Shown here one piece after another: positions 35,811 through 44,969 of a DNA stretch of 64,000 nt (positions are counted from its first letter, which is position 1; each line of letters begins with the position of its first letter). The stretch covers positions 32,398-96,397 of the forward strand of contig CAYJKC010000005.1 in NCBI GenBank assembly GCA_964370675.1, read 5' to 3'. Both the position numbers and the translations under genes were made by a program. A model generated the notes under the pieces. That model did not search any database. It had not been told where the DNA came from and worked only from the letters and a program-made list of their open reading frames with translations. The DNA is from CAYJAD01 sp964370675. GTDB taxonomy: Bacteria; Desulfobacterota; Desulfovibrionia; Desulfovibrionales; Desulfovibrionaceae.

Positions 35811-37085
35811 TTATAATTCAATTTTGCGCACAGCTTCAAGGGTGCGCTCTAAATGAGCATCACTGTGCACAAAGCTCATCATAGCAGCCTCAAAGGAAGC
35901 TGGAGCAATATAAACACCTTCATTGCGTAGGGCTTTATAAAATTTTGTAAACATAGCTGTATCAGTAGCTTTAACATCGTCAAAATTGTTCACAGCACTA
36001 GCACTAAAGAAGGGGCAAAACATGGGACCAAGTGCTACCACATGCGCATTTAAACCCTTTTCTTTTAATATGGTTTCCATACTCTTAGCAAATGTCTTTG
36101 TGCGTGCTTCAAGCTTTGCATAATCACTATTTTTAAGCACACGCAAAGTGGCAAGACCAGCTGCCATAGCTAAGGGATTGCCAGATAAAGTTCCCGCTTG
36201 ATAAACATCACCACTAGGGGCCACACGTTGCATATATTGACGCTTGCCGCCGTATGCCCCAACAGGTAAACCACCACCAATAATCTTACCTAGAGTAGTT
36301 AAATCTGGGTCAATGCCAAAATAACTTTGCGCCCCACCATAGGCTAGGCGAAATCCTGTAATAACTTCGTCAAAAATCAACAGTGCCCCATGAGCAGTGC
36401 ATAATTCGCGCAATGTTTCAAGAAAGTTTGCACATGGTGGAATTAAGCCCATGTTGGCAGCCGCTGGCTCTACAATAACAGCAGCAAGATTGCTACCTTC
36501 TTTAGCAAATATATTTTTGACAGCTTCTATATCATTATAGGCAGCAAGCACAGTATCTGCCACAACAGAACTTGGTACACCTGGAGTACCTGGGATGGAC
36601 AATGTAGCCATACCAGAACCTGCCGCGGCTAAAAATGAATCAGCATGACCATGATAACAGCCAATAAATTTTAGAACTTTATCTCTTGACGTGATCGCAC
36701 GAGCAAGACGCAGAGCACTCATGGTGGCTTCTGTACCGGAGTTAACCATGCGCACCATATCTACTGAAGGTAGAGCGTCTATAACTTCTCTAGCTAAAAG
36801 AACTTCATCTTCACACGGTGCACCATAACTTGTGCCGCGTGCTGCAGCAGCTTGTACAGCCGCTGTAACTTCTGGGTGAGCATGACCTAAAATCATGGGC
36901 CCCCAAGAAAGCACATAGTCTATATATTTATTATCATCAGCGTCAATTAACTCACAGCCATTGGCAGATTTGATAAACAGTGGAATGCTATCCACATTTT
37001 TGCAAGCACGCACGGGACTATTCACCCCGCCCGGAATAAGTTCTTGTGCCTTAGTAAACAAATCTTGAGATTTTAATTCTTGCAT
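35811..37085 (-). CDS. hemL: Glutamate-1-semialdehyde 2,1-aminomutase
   Basis: A 424-residue PLP enzyme that makes 5-aminolevulinate for all tetrapyrroles. Features: PGGVNSPVRACKNV at the N terminus, VNSGTEATMSALRLAR, the cofactor Asp in IFDEVITGFR, and the PLP lysine in TTLGKIIGGGLPVGAYGG. The C terminus (about 390-424) matches the family. ahbB precedes it by 23 bases and ldh follows after 26. With ahbB it supplies the siroheme-dependent heme pathway; with the cbi genes it supplies corrins. Confidence 0.96.
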   Translation of the reverse strand: MQELKSQDLFTKAQELIPGGVNSPVRACKNVDSIPLFIKSANGCELIDADDNKYIDYVLSWGPMILGHAHPEVTAAVQAAAARGTSYGAPCEDEVLLAREVIDALPSVDMVRMVNSGTEATMSALRLARAITSRDKVLKFIGCYHGHADSFLAAAGSGMATLSIPGTPGVPSSVVADTVLAAYNDIEAVKNIFAKEGSNLAAVIVEPAAANMGLIPPCANFLETLRELCTAHGALLIFDEVITGFRLAYGGAQSYFGIDPDLTTLGKIIGGGLPVGAYGGKRQYMQRVAPSGDVYQAGTLSGNPLAMAAGLATLRVLKNSDYAKLEARTKTFAKSMETILKEKGLNAHVVALGPMFCPFFSASAVNNFDDVKATDTAMFTKFYKALRNEGVYIAPASFEAAMMSFVHSDAHLERTLEAVRKIEL

Positions 37086-37108
37086 AATATTTCCTTATAA
37101 TTGCGCTA

Positions 37109-37585
37109 TTAAAAATATTTCATGGAGGTTTTTTTAAGCTCTTTTATACTATCTAAAACTGCAAAATCTTTAAGCCCTGTTAACTGTTGTACTTCTAGTA
37201 TAACTTGTTCACATTCTTCAGCACTGCGTCCATGAATCATGGTATATAGAGTATAGGGCCAATCATTAGCAGATGACGGGCGAAAATAGCAATGTGAAAT
37301 ATTACTATGCTTTGCTGCCTTATTACCACATTCTTCCACCTCATCTTCTGTGGCAATCCAAGCAACCATAGCATTGTTATTCCAACCGGTTTTTTGGTGC
37401 TTAATGCTTGCGCCAAAACGACGTATGGCTCCATCATCAACTAACTTACTTAGCAATTCAATAACTTCTTCTTCAGTACATCCAACTTGAGTTGCAATGT
37501 CAGCATAGGGGGTGGCAGAATCTGGCAAATTATCTTGAACAATACATAAAATTGCCTTTTCCTGTTCTGTAAAATTATAAGCCAT
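37109..37585 (-). CDS. ahbB: Siroheme decarboxylase subunit (AhbB type, Lrp/AsnC fold)
   Basis: 158 residues with an N-terminal winged-helix half (LPDSATPYADIATQVGCTEE) and a C-terminal ligand-binding half. It resembles Lrp/AsnC regulators, but the block IRRFGASIKHQKTGWNNNAM and the CYFRPSSANDWPYTLYTMIHG segment mark the siroheme decarboxylase family. AhbA and AhbB together decarboxylate siroheme to didecarboxysiroheme in the alternative heme pathway of sulfate reducers. The adjacent hemL supports this role. I favour the beta subunit (AhbB) from memory of the family; AhbA is possible. Its ATG overlaps the rarD stop (TAATG). No ahbA, ahbC or ahbD lies in this window. Confidence 0.8.
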   Translation of the reverse strand: MAYNFTEQEKAILCIVQDNLPDSATPYADIATQVGCTEEEVIELLSKLVDDGAIRRFGASIKHQKTGWNNNAMVAWIATEDEVEECGNKAAKHSNISHCYFRPSSANDWPYTLYTMIHGRSAEECEQVILEVQQLTGLKDFAVLDSIKELKKTSMKYF

Positions 37586-38511
37586 TATGAAATTTCCTTA
37601 GATTTTTTAAAGGGCAAAGCCCGCCATTGTCTAATAATGCACCATGAATAAATACCAAGACCAAGCCAAACAAAGATAAGTGTCACCCTTGAACTCTCAC
37701 TCATTATTTCGCCAAATACCAAAACTCCAGCCAGCAATTTAATGGTAGGAGCAATATATTGCAATAAACCAAGACTAGCTAAAGATATATTATGACTAGA
37801 AAAGGCAAAGAGCAAAAGCGGGGTTGTGGTAATAATACCTGTACCCATTAGCAAGAGCTGGGTCTTTAACTCATAAGCAAAAAAAGAATTAGATGAATTA
37901 AATTCTTGCCAAATAATCCAGCCAAGTGCCACGGGTGCAAGCCAAAGTGTTTCTAAAAAAAGACCAGTAACTCCGCTCACAGAAACAGTTTTACAACAAT
38001 AACCATAAATTGCAAAACTAAGCGCAAGGCAAAGACCCACTAAAGGAATTTGACCATAGGTCCAAACCCCATAGCTTACGCCAAAGCAAGCCACAGCAAT
38101 GGCAAACATTTGCAACCTTGTCATTTGCTCCCCAAGTAGTAACCTTGCAATTACGACACTTACCAAGGGGTTCATAAAGTAACCAAGGCTTGCTTCAACC
38201 ACGCGTTCATTAGCAACGGCCCAGATATATAATAACCAATTACCAGAAAGAACCATAGCAGCAATAAGTATGCGTAGCATGGTTTTTTTGTTGGTCATAG
38301 CCTTACGAATTTCTGACCATGAGTGCATGAAAAATGTTATGGGTAAAAGGGTCACCAAGGACCAAAAAATACGGTGAGCTACGGTATCAAGGGGAGGAAC
38401 GTGGTCAAGAAATTTCCAATAAAAAACCAATGCCCCCCAAACGAAGTAAGCTAAAATGGCTGACCAAAAGCCCAACACAGGTTGCTTTGCTTCTTTAAGG
38501 GGATTTGACAT
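37585..38511 (-). CDS. rarD: RarD-type EamA family membrane transporter
   Basis: About 308 residues with roughly ten hydrophobic helices arranged as two EamA (DMT) repeats. The N-terminal segment GFWSAILAYFVWGALVFYWK and the loop VPPLDTVAHRIFWSLV identify the RarD branch. Members are inner-membrane transporters of unsettled substrate; E. coli RarD was first linked to chloramphenicol. The longer frame opens at a GTG inside a hairpin, so ATG 38511 is the better start even though I see no clear ribosome binding site for it. It is translationally coupled to ahbB downstream, but a functional link to heme synthesis is not evident. Confidence 0.88.
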   Translation of the reverse strand: MSNPLKEAKQPVLGFWSAILAYFVWGALVFYWKFLDHVPPLDTVAHRIFWSLVTLLPITFFMHSWSEIRKAMTNKKTMLRILIAAMVLSGNWLLYIWAVANERVVEASLGYFMNPLVSVVIARLLLGEQMTRLQMFAIAVACFGVSYGVWTYGQIPLVGLCLALSFAIYGYCCKTVSVSGVTGLFLETLWLAPVALGWIIWQEFNSSNSFFAYELKTQLLLMGTGIITTTPLLLFAFSSHNISLASLGLLQYIAPTIKLLAGVLVFGEIMSESSRVTLIFVWLGLGIYSWCIIRQWRALPFKKSKEIS

Positions 38512-38523
38512 AAAATTAACGTT

Positions 38524-38548
38524 GCGAGAAGGCACGATGCCTTCTCGC
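38524..38548 (-). terminator. Hairpin between the SLOG-like gene and rarD
   Basis: A perfect 11-bp stem, GCGAGAAGGCA (38524-38534) and TGCCTTCTCGC (38538-38548), with a 3-base loop. On the minus strand a weak T-rich run (AACGTTAATTTTA) follows. It may terminate or attenuate transcription before rarD. Confidence 0.6.
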
Positions 38549-38561
38549 TAAATCTTATATT

Positions 38562-39116
38562 TTACTTCTTAAAAGAACGTGCAAAAAGTTCACGTATGGC
38601 ATCGCGACCAGAATCTTCTAAAAAGCGTGTGCCTGTAGCTGTAAAGTTGGGGCGTAAAATACATGGGTCATGAGCAACATGCCATGCATCCTTTTCCCAA
38701 GCAAACCATGTTAGTTTAGATTGGTCATAAACTAATAGTGGTTTATTACAAATCTTGGCAAATTCAGCACCCCAACCAGTTCCACCTTTTACGGTATTAT
38801 CTGATTGGATAGCACCCACAACAATAATTTCACCACCACTGCTTACTTGCCAGCAGATAGATTGCAAAACTTTGCGAAAAAGAGGAGCGCGGGTATATTC
38901 GCGACTCATAAGTTTTGAAACATAGGTCAAACTTACATCTTTAAGTGCCAACTCATCATTGGTCAAAATACGAATGCCGCGGCTGCGTTGTGATTGATGA
39001 CCTTCAAAGCTATAGTTAACTTCTTCAATGCCCCATTCTTCTGCAAGAGAGCCAAAAAAAGTTTCTGTGCCAGATGCACCACCGCTGTACAAAACGCATT
39101 GTTTTGGATCAAGCAT
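38562..39116 (-). CDS. SLOG-like Rossmann-fold protein of unknown function
   Basis: 184 residues, soluble. VLYSGGASGTETFFG at residues 8-22 and TVKGGTGWGAEFAKICNKPLLVYDQ near the middle give the glycine loops and the strand pattern expected of the SLOG/YpsA-type nucleotide-binding fold. I cannot assign a subfamily. The C-terminal third ends GTRFLEDSGRDAIRELFARSF. SLOG proteins bind nucleotides, nucleotide-derived signals or low-molecular-weight ligands. No stress or defence genes are next to it, so no role can be inferred. It is followed by a hairpin before rarD. Confidence 0.6.
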   Translation of the reverse strand: MLDPKQCVLYSGGASGTETFFGSLAEEWGIEEVNYSFEGHQSQRSRGIRILTNDELALKDVSLTYVSKLMSREYTRAPLFRKVLQSICWQVSSGGEIIVVGAIQSDNTVKGGTGWGAEFAKICNKPLLVYDQSKLTWFAWEKDAWHVAHDPCILRPNFTATGTRFLEDSGRDAIRELFARSFKK

Positions 39117-39262
39117 TACTAAAACTCCTTAAACGCTAGGGTTTTTATATTAATTTTCAGACCATGCACAAAGCAGCGTTATTTGTTAGCTATATAAGTC
39201 ATAACACCATTGCACAAGACCCTTATTGCACAGTTATAAAAAACCTACAACAAAGAAAAAAA

Positions 39263-39280
39263 GCCCTGGTTTCCCAGGGC
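39263..39280 (-). terminator. Intrinsic terminator of the RRM protein gene
   Basis: On the minus strand GCCCTGG pairs with CCAGGGC around a GAAA loop and is followed at once by seven T residues. Confidence 0.9.
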
Positions 39281-39302
39281 ATTAAATGCGCTTTTAACCT
39301 GA

Positions 39303-39569
39303 TTAATAACGAGATGGGCGTGGGGCGCGTGGTTTGGCCTCATTGACACGCAAGGTCCGACCACCAAAGGAAGCATTATCAAGAGCTTCAACGGCGGCTC
39401 CTGCATCAGCATCTTCCATTTCTACAAAGCCAAAGCCACGGGCTCGACCTGTATCACGATCACTGATAAGTTTCACAGAAAGCACAGTACCGTACTCAGC
39501 AAATAAATCCTGAACCTGCTCCTCGTTTGCGGACCAAGGAAGGTTACCAACATAAATGGACTTGGACAT
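39303..39569 (-). CDS. Small RRM-domain RNA-binding protein
   Basis: 88 residues forming a single RNA recognition motif. RNP2 is IYVGNL (residues 5-10) and RNP1 is RGFGFVEM (about 44-51), each with the aromatic residues that stack on RNA. The basic Pro/Arg tail ends PRAPRPSRY. Such single-RRM proteins are common in cyanobacteria and deltaproteobacteria and are often linked to cold or stress responses; the RNA target is unknown. A GAGAGG site lies upstream of the ATG. It is monocistronic with its own promoter and terminator. Confidence 0.93.
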   Translation of the reverse strand: MSKSIYVGNLPWSANEEQVQDLFAEYGTVLSVKLISDRDTGRARGFGFVEMEDADAGAAVEALDNASFGGRTLRVNEAKPRAPRPSRY

Positions 39570-39650
39570 GAAATAAACCTCTCAAAAATTAACTATTATC
39601 CCGCGACAAATTTTAGGCAAAACTTTTTACCATAACGCGGCCCTACACAA

Positions 39651-39680
39651 ATAGAAAACATTCTTTGCAACTGATGTCAA
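39651..39680 (-). promoter_or_regulatory. Possible promoter of the RRM protein gene
   Basis: On the minus strand, perfect TTGACA (39680-39675), 18 bases, then TTCTAT (39656-39651). The leader is about 75 bases. The -10 is weak. Confidence 0.4.
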
Positions 39681-39772
39681 TAACAAATTGAAAAAAAGTG
39701 TATTCTTTCACAATTAAAAACCATATTATTGAATAAAATCAACATTTTCAAAAATATAATTTTTTTAATATT

Positions 39773-42700
39773 TTACCAATTTAGCGTTGCTTTAAAGGCA
39801 CTTGCTAGGCCTTCTACGCTCTCATCACATATAACACCAGAGGCATTTTTAATGTAAAGTTTATTATTATCAGCAACTTGACCTATGCAAGCATAGATAG
39901 TTCCACGCATATAAGCATTAAAGGTATCAACTTTTTCTGGCGCAACACTAACTAATAATCGGCTAGAACTCTCACTAAACAGCAATTCTGTAAGGCTAAG
40001 CTCACCTACTGTGGGTACTGCATCAAGGTTAACTTCTGCACCCAAACGACCGCCTATGCACATTTCTGCTAAAGCTACACCCAAACCTCCATCTGATAAA
40101 TCATGACAAGCAGAAACCACTCGCTCATATATGGCGCGGTGCAATCTTTCGTATCTCGCTTTTGCTGTAAGCACATCTACCGTTGGCACAGTATTACAAT
40201 TAGCTTTTAGCTCCAGTGCCACTTCAGAGCCTGCCATATCACGACCCGTAGGTCCAAGTATGAATATATGATGTCCAGCTTTCTTAAAGTCAGAAGTTTG
40301 GGTTCGAGTTACATTTTCAATAACTCCAAGCACAGAAAATAACACTGTTGGTGGAATAGATATTTTTTCTCCACCACCGGTATAATCGTTTTTCATGGAG
40401 TCTTTACCAGATACACAAGGCACACCATAAGCCAGTGAAAAATGGGATAAAGCTTTACAAGCTCTAACCAATTGCGCCAGTTTATAATGACCATCGGGAG
40501 TTTTTTCTGATTGCACAGGGTCACACCAGCAAAAATTATCCACCCCAGCTAAATAGTGCGGGTTAGCGCCAACGGCAACGGCATTACGTATAGCTTCATC
40601 CATAGCATTAGCCATCATCCAATAGGTATCATAGTCACTAAATTTAGGGCAAATACCATGGGCAATAACCAAGCCTGCATCAGATTCAAGTACTGGACGA
40701 ATAACTCCAGCATCGGAAGGTCCATCACGCATAACCCCCACCAAGGGTTTTATGGCACTGCCGCCGCGTACTTCATGGTCATATTGGCGAATAATATATT
40801 CTTTAGAACAAATATTTAATCGTCCAAGCAAGGTTTTAAGCAAAGCACCTGTTTGTGCTGTATCAACATCTATGCGTGAATCTGAATGCTGCGGAGCTTG
40901 CCAATGCGCACTAAGTTGCATTTGTGGTACACCTTCGTGCATGAAATCCATATGCAAGTAAGCAACTAATTTTTCACCATAGTTAATATGAAAATATCCA
41001 GAGTCAGTATATTTACCAAGTGCCGTTGCTTCCACATCCATGGTTTTGGCAAGGTTTAAAAACTCATCTAAATGTTTGGGCGGCACTGATAAAGTCATAC
41101 GTTCTTGAGCTTCAGAAATAAGAATTTCCCAAGGCTTTAGCCCATCATACTTTAACGGAGCTTTGGCTAAATCAAGCTCACAACCTCCTGTATCTTCTGC
41201 CATTTCGCCCACCGAAGAAGATAAGCCCCCTGCTCCATTGTCAGTTATGGCATTATAAAGCCCAAGGTCGCGAGCGCGCATAATAAAATCATACATCTTA
41301 CGCTGTGTGATGGGGTCACCAATTTGCACCGCCGTGGCAGGAGATCCTTCGTGCAATTCTTCTGATGAAAATGTTGCACCGTGAATGCCATCCTTACCAA
41401 TACGTCCCCCGGCCATGACTATATAGTCGCCCACTTGAGCTTTTTTCTCATAACCAGGTTTTCCGGCAACTTCTGTAGGAATAATGCCAACAGTTCCGCA
41501 ATAAACCAATGGTTTACCTAAAAAGCGTTCATCAAAAACCAATGAACCATTAACTGTTGGAACACCAGATTTATTGCCACCATGCTCAACACCTTCACGC
41601 ACGCCTTCTAATACGCGGCGTGGGTGTAAAAGACGAGGCGGTAATTCTTCATCATGGAATGGCGAAGCAAAGCAAAATACATCAGTATTACACACAAGCT
41701 CTGCCCCCATGCCTGTGCCCATAGGGTCACGATTAACACCAACAATGCCAGTAAGCGCACCGCCATAAGGGTCAAGGGCAGATGGGCTATTGTGAGTTTC
41801 TACTTTAATACAAGCATCATACGCACCAATAAAAGAAATTACTCCGGCATTATCTTTAAAAACGGACCTACAAAAATCGCGTTCTCCAAGGCGTTTACGA
41901 ATCATTGCCGTAGCATCACGAATGCAACTTTTATAAAGATTATCAACTTGTTCTCTACTGCCAGTTTCGGCATTAATGTAGTCAATATTTGAAGCAAAAA
42001 TCTTATGCTTACAATGCTCAGACCAAGTTTGGGCAAGCACTTCCAATTCTGCATCGGTAGGATCTGACGGCAAGCCAAGCTCTGCACGGTTAGCTTTAAC
42101 AGATGGTTCTTGAAAATAGTCACGTATGCATTGCATTTCTTCAAGACTCAAAGCCAAAGTATTATCTCGGCTTACCTTCATCATGGCGGCATCATCCATG
42201 CTTGATAAAGCTACAATATTAACATCATCACTGGCAGTACCACTAACTTGGGCAGCTTGAGCTTCAAATCCTGCACTTTCTTGCCACTCAGCTTGGCTTT
42301 TTATGCGATAACGCTCAATAAGCTCGTTACACAGCAAGTTACAAGCAATATGCTCAACCATAGGTAAATCAAGCTTAGTATCAGCATGGCTAAGAAGACG
42401 ATACTGTGTAGAAGTATACACACTAATATCATCTCTATTTTTACGTAAAACCATGGCTGCAGTATCGCGTGCAGTGCGGGCTTCATTGTCGGTAACACCG
42501 GGACGAAAGCCCACTTCTAAAATAAAATCTTCTGAACTATCAGCATGTAATGGCAAAGGCTCAAGACTAGCTTTTTGCATGACAGGATCATGCCAAATAG
42601 CCTCACTTACAAGCCTGTTTACTTCATCAAGACTTAAACCATCTACGGTAAATACTTTAACTTGATGTACTGCACCTAATGCAATATTTAAGGCCTTAGC

Positions 42701-42775
42701 TATATGTGCAGCGGTCTTTTTACCTACAGTATCTTCAATGTGTGCATGTAAACCCACTTCAATACGATATAACAT
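39773..42775 (-). CDS. purL: Phosphoribosylformylglycinamidine synthase, PurS-PurL fusion without glutaminase
   Basis: 1000 residues. The N-terminal about 200 residues begin LYRIEVGLHAHIEDTVGKKT and contain PurS-like strands (FILEVGFRPGVTDNEARTA). The PurL catalytic part follows (AQTWSEHCKHKIF, KVETHNSPSALDPYGGA, GDPITQRKMYDF, SGKDSMKNDY, HDLSDGGLGVALAE). It makes FGAM from FGAR with ATP and ammonia in purine synthesis. No class I glutaminase domain is present at the C terminus, so a separate PurQ must supply ammonia. Length lies between small PurL (about 740) and the large single-chain enzyme (about 1300). It follows the polyprenyl synthase gene by 22 bases on the same strand. Confidence 0.92.
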   Translation of the reverse strand: MLYRIEVGLHAHIEDTVGKKTAAHIAKALNIALGAVHQVKVFTVDGLSLDEVNRLVSEAIWHDPVMQKASLEPLPLHADSSEDFILEVGFRPGVTDNEARTARDTAAMVLRKNRDDISVYTSTQYRLLSHADTKLDLPMVEHIACNLLCNELIERYRIKSQAEWQESAGFEAQAAQVSGTASDDVNIVALSSMDDAAMMKVSRDNTLALSLEEMQCIRDYFQEPSVKANRAELGLPSDPTDAELEVLAQTWSEHCKHKIFASNIDYINAETGSREQVDNLYKSCIRDATAMIRKRLGERDFCRSVFKDNAGVISFIGAYDACIKVETHNSPSALDPYGGALTGIVGVNRDPMGTGMGAELVCNTDVFCFASPFHDEELPPRLLHPRRVLEGVREGVEHGGNKSGVPTVNGSLVFDERFLGKPLVYCGTVGIIPTEVAGKPGYEKKAQVGDYIVMAGGRIGKDGIHGATFSSEELHEGSPATAVQIGDPITQRKMYDFIMRARDLGLYNAITDNGAGGLSSSVGEMAEDTGGCELDLAKAPLKYDGLKPWEILISEAQERMTLSVPPKHLDEFLNLAKTMDVEATALGKYTDSGYFHINYGEKLVAYLHMDFMHEGVPQMQLSAHWQAPQHSDSRIDVDTAQTGALLKTLLGRLNICSKEYIIRQYDHEVRGGSAIKPLVGVMRDGPSDAGVIRPVLESDAGLVIAHGICPKFSDYDTYWMMANAMDEAIRNAVAVGANPHYLAGVDNFCWCDPVQSEKTPDGHYKLAQLVRACKALSHFSLAYGVPCVSGKDSMKNDYTGGGEKISIPPTVLFSVLGVIENVTRTQTSDFKKAGHHIFILGPTGRDMAGSEVALELKANCNTVPTVDVLTAKARYERLHRAIYERVVSACHDLSDGGLGVALAEMCIGGRLGAEVNLDAVPTVGELSLTELLFSESSSRLLVSVAPEKVDTFNAYMRGTIYACIGQVADNNKLYIKNASGVICDESVEGLASAFKATLNW

Positions 42776-42797
42776 TGCTTACCTCATGTACTACAAT

Positions 42798-43763
42798 TTA
42801 TTTTTCACGCGTTATTACATAGTCAGTCATTTCTTTCAAAACTTCCCACTCTGGACCACGCGGCAAGGCATTAAGAGCTTGCAAGGCCTTTGCAACAGCA
42901 TTTTCAGCCAAGACCCTAGTTTTTTTATCAAAACCAAGAGAACATATTTTTTCACCTATGTGCTCAGCATCCTTAGCTGTAAAACTACCAGAGATAAAGG
43001 CTTTATCAAATTCAAGCCTTTCTGTTTGGCTTAAACTCTCCCTATAAAACCTCACCGGTGGAGTCAATTTTCCTTCTCGCAAATCACCACCTGTGGGCTT
43101 TCCGGTAATTGCTTCTGGAGCAAAGTCTAAAGCATCGTCTACCATTTGAAAAGCCATGCCAAGCTCCTGTCCGTATATGCCCACTTGCTCGACGGTATCT
43201 TCAGAAGCATTAGCGCGTAAAGCTCCTAGTACACAAGTCGCGCGCAAAAGCCAAGCAGTCTTGCCAAGAATTATTTCATTATATATATTAGCATCTTGGT
43301 TAACAGTGCGTAAATGTTCAATTTCTAAAATTTCACCAGCTGCGGTGCGCATGGTAGCGTTTGAAAAACAATGACAAAGGCGTATATCACCAAAACTGGC
43401 TACTAGCATATTAGCAGCGGCAAGCATGGCATCACCTGCAAGTATGGTACTTTGCACGTTAAAAATATGATGTGCAGCACTTTGCCCACGTCTGGTATTG
43501 GCATCGTCTAAAACATCATCATGTAATAAAGTTGCAGCATGTAACATTTCCATACTAATGGCCAAATCGTAAATATCTTGGTCCTTATAGCCAAGCAAGC
43601 GAGCCATAAGTACCGTTAAAAATGGGCGCAAACGCTTGCCACCAGCGGAAAAAATATGTGCGGCAATGGGCTGTACCGAAGTTGGCAAACCTTGCAAAGC
43701 TTTATTTAACGCTTGTTCTATAAGAGGCAATTCTGATTGCAGGCTTTGTTTGATAATGTACAT
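42798..43763 (-). CDS. Long-chain polyprenyl diphosphate synthase
   Basis: About 321 residues, a trans-isoprenyl diphosphate synthase. The two aspartate-rich motifs are LLHDDVLDD and MVDDALDF, with the conserved GGKRLRPFL and GDAMLAAAN. It builds the C40-range side chain of menaquinone from IPP; chain length cannot be read safely. ubiE/menG, the last menaquinone step, lies nearby on the same strand with a small membrane-protein gene facing the other way between them, which fits a quinone role. The start is set at the ATG 43763; an upstream GTG has no ribosome binding site. Confidence 0.88.
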   Translation of the reverse strand: MYIIKQSLQSELPLIEQALNKALQGLPTSVQPIAAHIFSAGGKRLRPFLTVLMARLLGYKDQDIYDLAISMEMLHAATLLHDDVLDDANTRRGQSAAHHIFNVQSTILAGDAMLAAANMLVASFGDIRLCHCFSNATMRTAAGEILEIEHLRTVNQDANIYNEIILGKTAWLLRATCVLGALRANASEDTVEQVGIYGQELGMAFQMVDDALDFAPEAITGKPTGGDLREGKLTPPVRFYRESLSQTERLEFDKAFISGSFTAKDAEHIGEKICSLGFDKKTRVLAENAVAKALQALNALPRGPEWEVLKEMTDYVITREK

Positions 43764-43825
43764 TTTTTTGCTCACAAATAAATATTAAATCTTTACAAAA
43801 AATATAATCTAATTCACCATGTAGT

Positions 43826-44023
43826 ATGAACTTTGATTTGGAACTATTTTTAGCAGCTCTTGGGCTTGCCTTCATTTTTGAAAGCCTACCTTGGACTCTC
43901 TTTCCAGAAGCTATGCGCAAGGCTATGCTTCATATGACCATAACCCCCTCAAGCCAGCTTAGACGTATGGGACTTTTTGGCATCGGGCTTGGATTACTCA
44001 TTATCTGGCTAGTACGCGGGTAA
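43826..44023 (+). CDS. DUF2065 family small membrane protein
   Basis: 65 residues with two hydrophobic helices (about 5-22, LELFLAALGLAFIFESLPW; about 46-62, RMGLFGIGLGLLIIWLV) joined by the conserved loop PEAMRKAMLHMTITPSSQLRR. This matches the YjeT/DUF2065 family of small inner-membrane proteins of unknown function. It is on the plus strand inside a minus-strand run and fits between the polyprenyl synthase and ubiE genes with four bases to spare at its 3' end. It is short, but the family match makes it real. Confidence 0.85.
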   Translation: MNFDLELFLAALGLAFIFESLPWTLFPEAMRKAMLHMTITPSSQLRRMGLFGIGLGLLIIWLVRG

Positions 44024-44027
44024 ACTT

Positions 44028-44744
44028 TTAGCCACGTGCTTTTTCAGCAATATGTAAACAAACAATACCAAAGCTTAGTGGTATATGCCAAGCTGCATTA
44101 AATCCTGCTGCACGTAGTTCTTCTTCAAGAGCTATGGCTGTAGGAAATTCATGTATGGTTTTGGCAAGATAAGTATAAGCATTGTCATCTCCAGAAACTA
44201 AGTTACCAATACGTGGCAAAATATACTTTAAATAAAAATTATATAACCCACCCATAATTTTATTTTTTCCAGAACCAAATTCTAAGATGCAAACACGCCC
44301 ACCAGGAACTAATACGCGAAGCATTTCTGCAAAAGCCTTATGACGCGGATTAACATTACGTATACCAAAAGCCATGGTAATGGCGTCAACACTAGCATCT
44401 TTTAGTGGTAAGCACCTAGCATCTGCCCCCGCTGGCAAAATAGATTTTGCTTGTTTGGGGCTAAGTTTTTGCTTGCCTTGCAAAAGCATGGGGGGACAAA
44501 AATCCATAGCTGGGATATCAAGAGAGGGATATTTGCGCCATAGAGCTTTTGATACTTTAAGTGTGCCAGCTGCAAGATCTAACACTCGCCCAGTGCAAAA
44601 AGGTCTTACTTCTTTAACAAGCCTTTTACGCCACAGGCTATCAATACCAAGGCTTAACGCTGTATTTAGCACGTCATACCAAGGGGCAATGCGCTCAAAC
44701 ATGGCAGAAATTGTATGGGCAGAAGACTTCTTAGGCAGGGTCAT
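44028..44744 (-). CDS. menG: Demethylmenaquinone methyltransferase UbiE/MenG
   Basis: 238 residues, class I SAM methyltransferase. Conserved UbiE motifs: MFERIAPWYDVLNTALSLGIDSLWR near the N terminus, VLDLAAGTLKVSKAL (motif I), and ITMAFGIRNVNPRHKAFAEM with RVCILEFGSG. It adds the ring methyl to demethylmenaquinone, giving the quinone used by fumarate reductase and other membrane complexes. Expected in an anaerobe without ubiquinone, hence menG rather than ubiE. A small conserved ORF precedes it by 45 bases and may share its transcript. Confidence 0.92.
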   Translation of the reverse strand: MTLPKKSSAHTISAMFERIAPWYDVLNTALSLGIDSLWRKRLVKEVRPFCTGRVLDLAAGTLKVSKALWRKYPSLDIPAMDFCPPMLLQGKQKLSPKQAKSILPAGADARCLPLKDASVDAITMAFGIRNVNPRHKAFAEMLRVLVPGGRVCILEFGSGKNKIMGGLYNFYLKYILPRIGNLVSGDDNAYTYLAKTIHEFPTAIALEEELRAAGFNAAWHIPLSFGIVCLHIAEKARG

Positions 44745-44789
44745 ATAATTCCATTAATATAATAAGTAAAACTCAAAATTTAAAAATTA

Positions 44790-44969
44790 TCAATTAGCAT
44801 TTTTTTCTTCTGGCTGTTTCTTGGCATGCGATTCGATGGTACTTAAGACCACTTCATAAACCGCAGGAAATGTTTCAGCAAAATTTGTGGGGGAAATGGT
44901 GCGTGTTTCAATAAATTTAGCCACCAACTCCTTTGCTACTTGCAAGGCTTCTTTATGCAACCTATCCAC
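44790..44969 (-). CDS. Small hypothetical protein upstream of menG
   Basis: About 59 residues, charged and helical (HKEALQVAKELVAKFIETRTI, FAETFPAVYEVVLSTIESHAKK). I do not recognise a named family. An ATG exists at 44981, but GGAGG lies inside that extension and five bases before GTG at 44969, so GTG is the likelier start. The pattern of spaced hydrophobics and the good ribosome binding site argue that it is a real gene. It lies between the acidic repeat protein and menG, on the same strand. Confidence 0.65.
   Translation of the reverse strand: MDRLHKEALQVAKELVAKFIETRTISPTNFAETFPAVYEVVLSTIESHAKKQPEEKNAN

Noticed and set aside
37109..37585. Lrp/AsnC transcription regulator
   Set aside because: The fold is shared, but the ASIKHQKTGWNNNAM block and the neighbour hemL fit siroheme decarboxylase.
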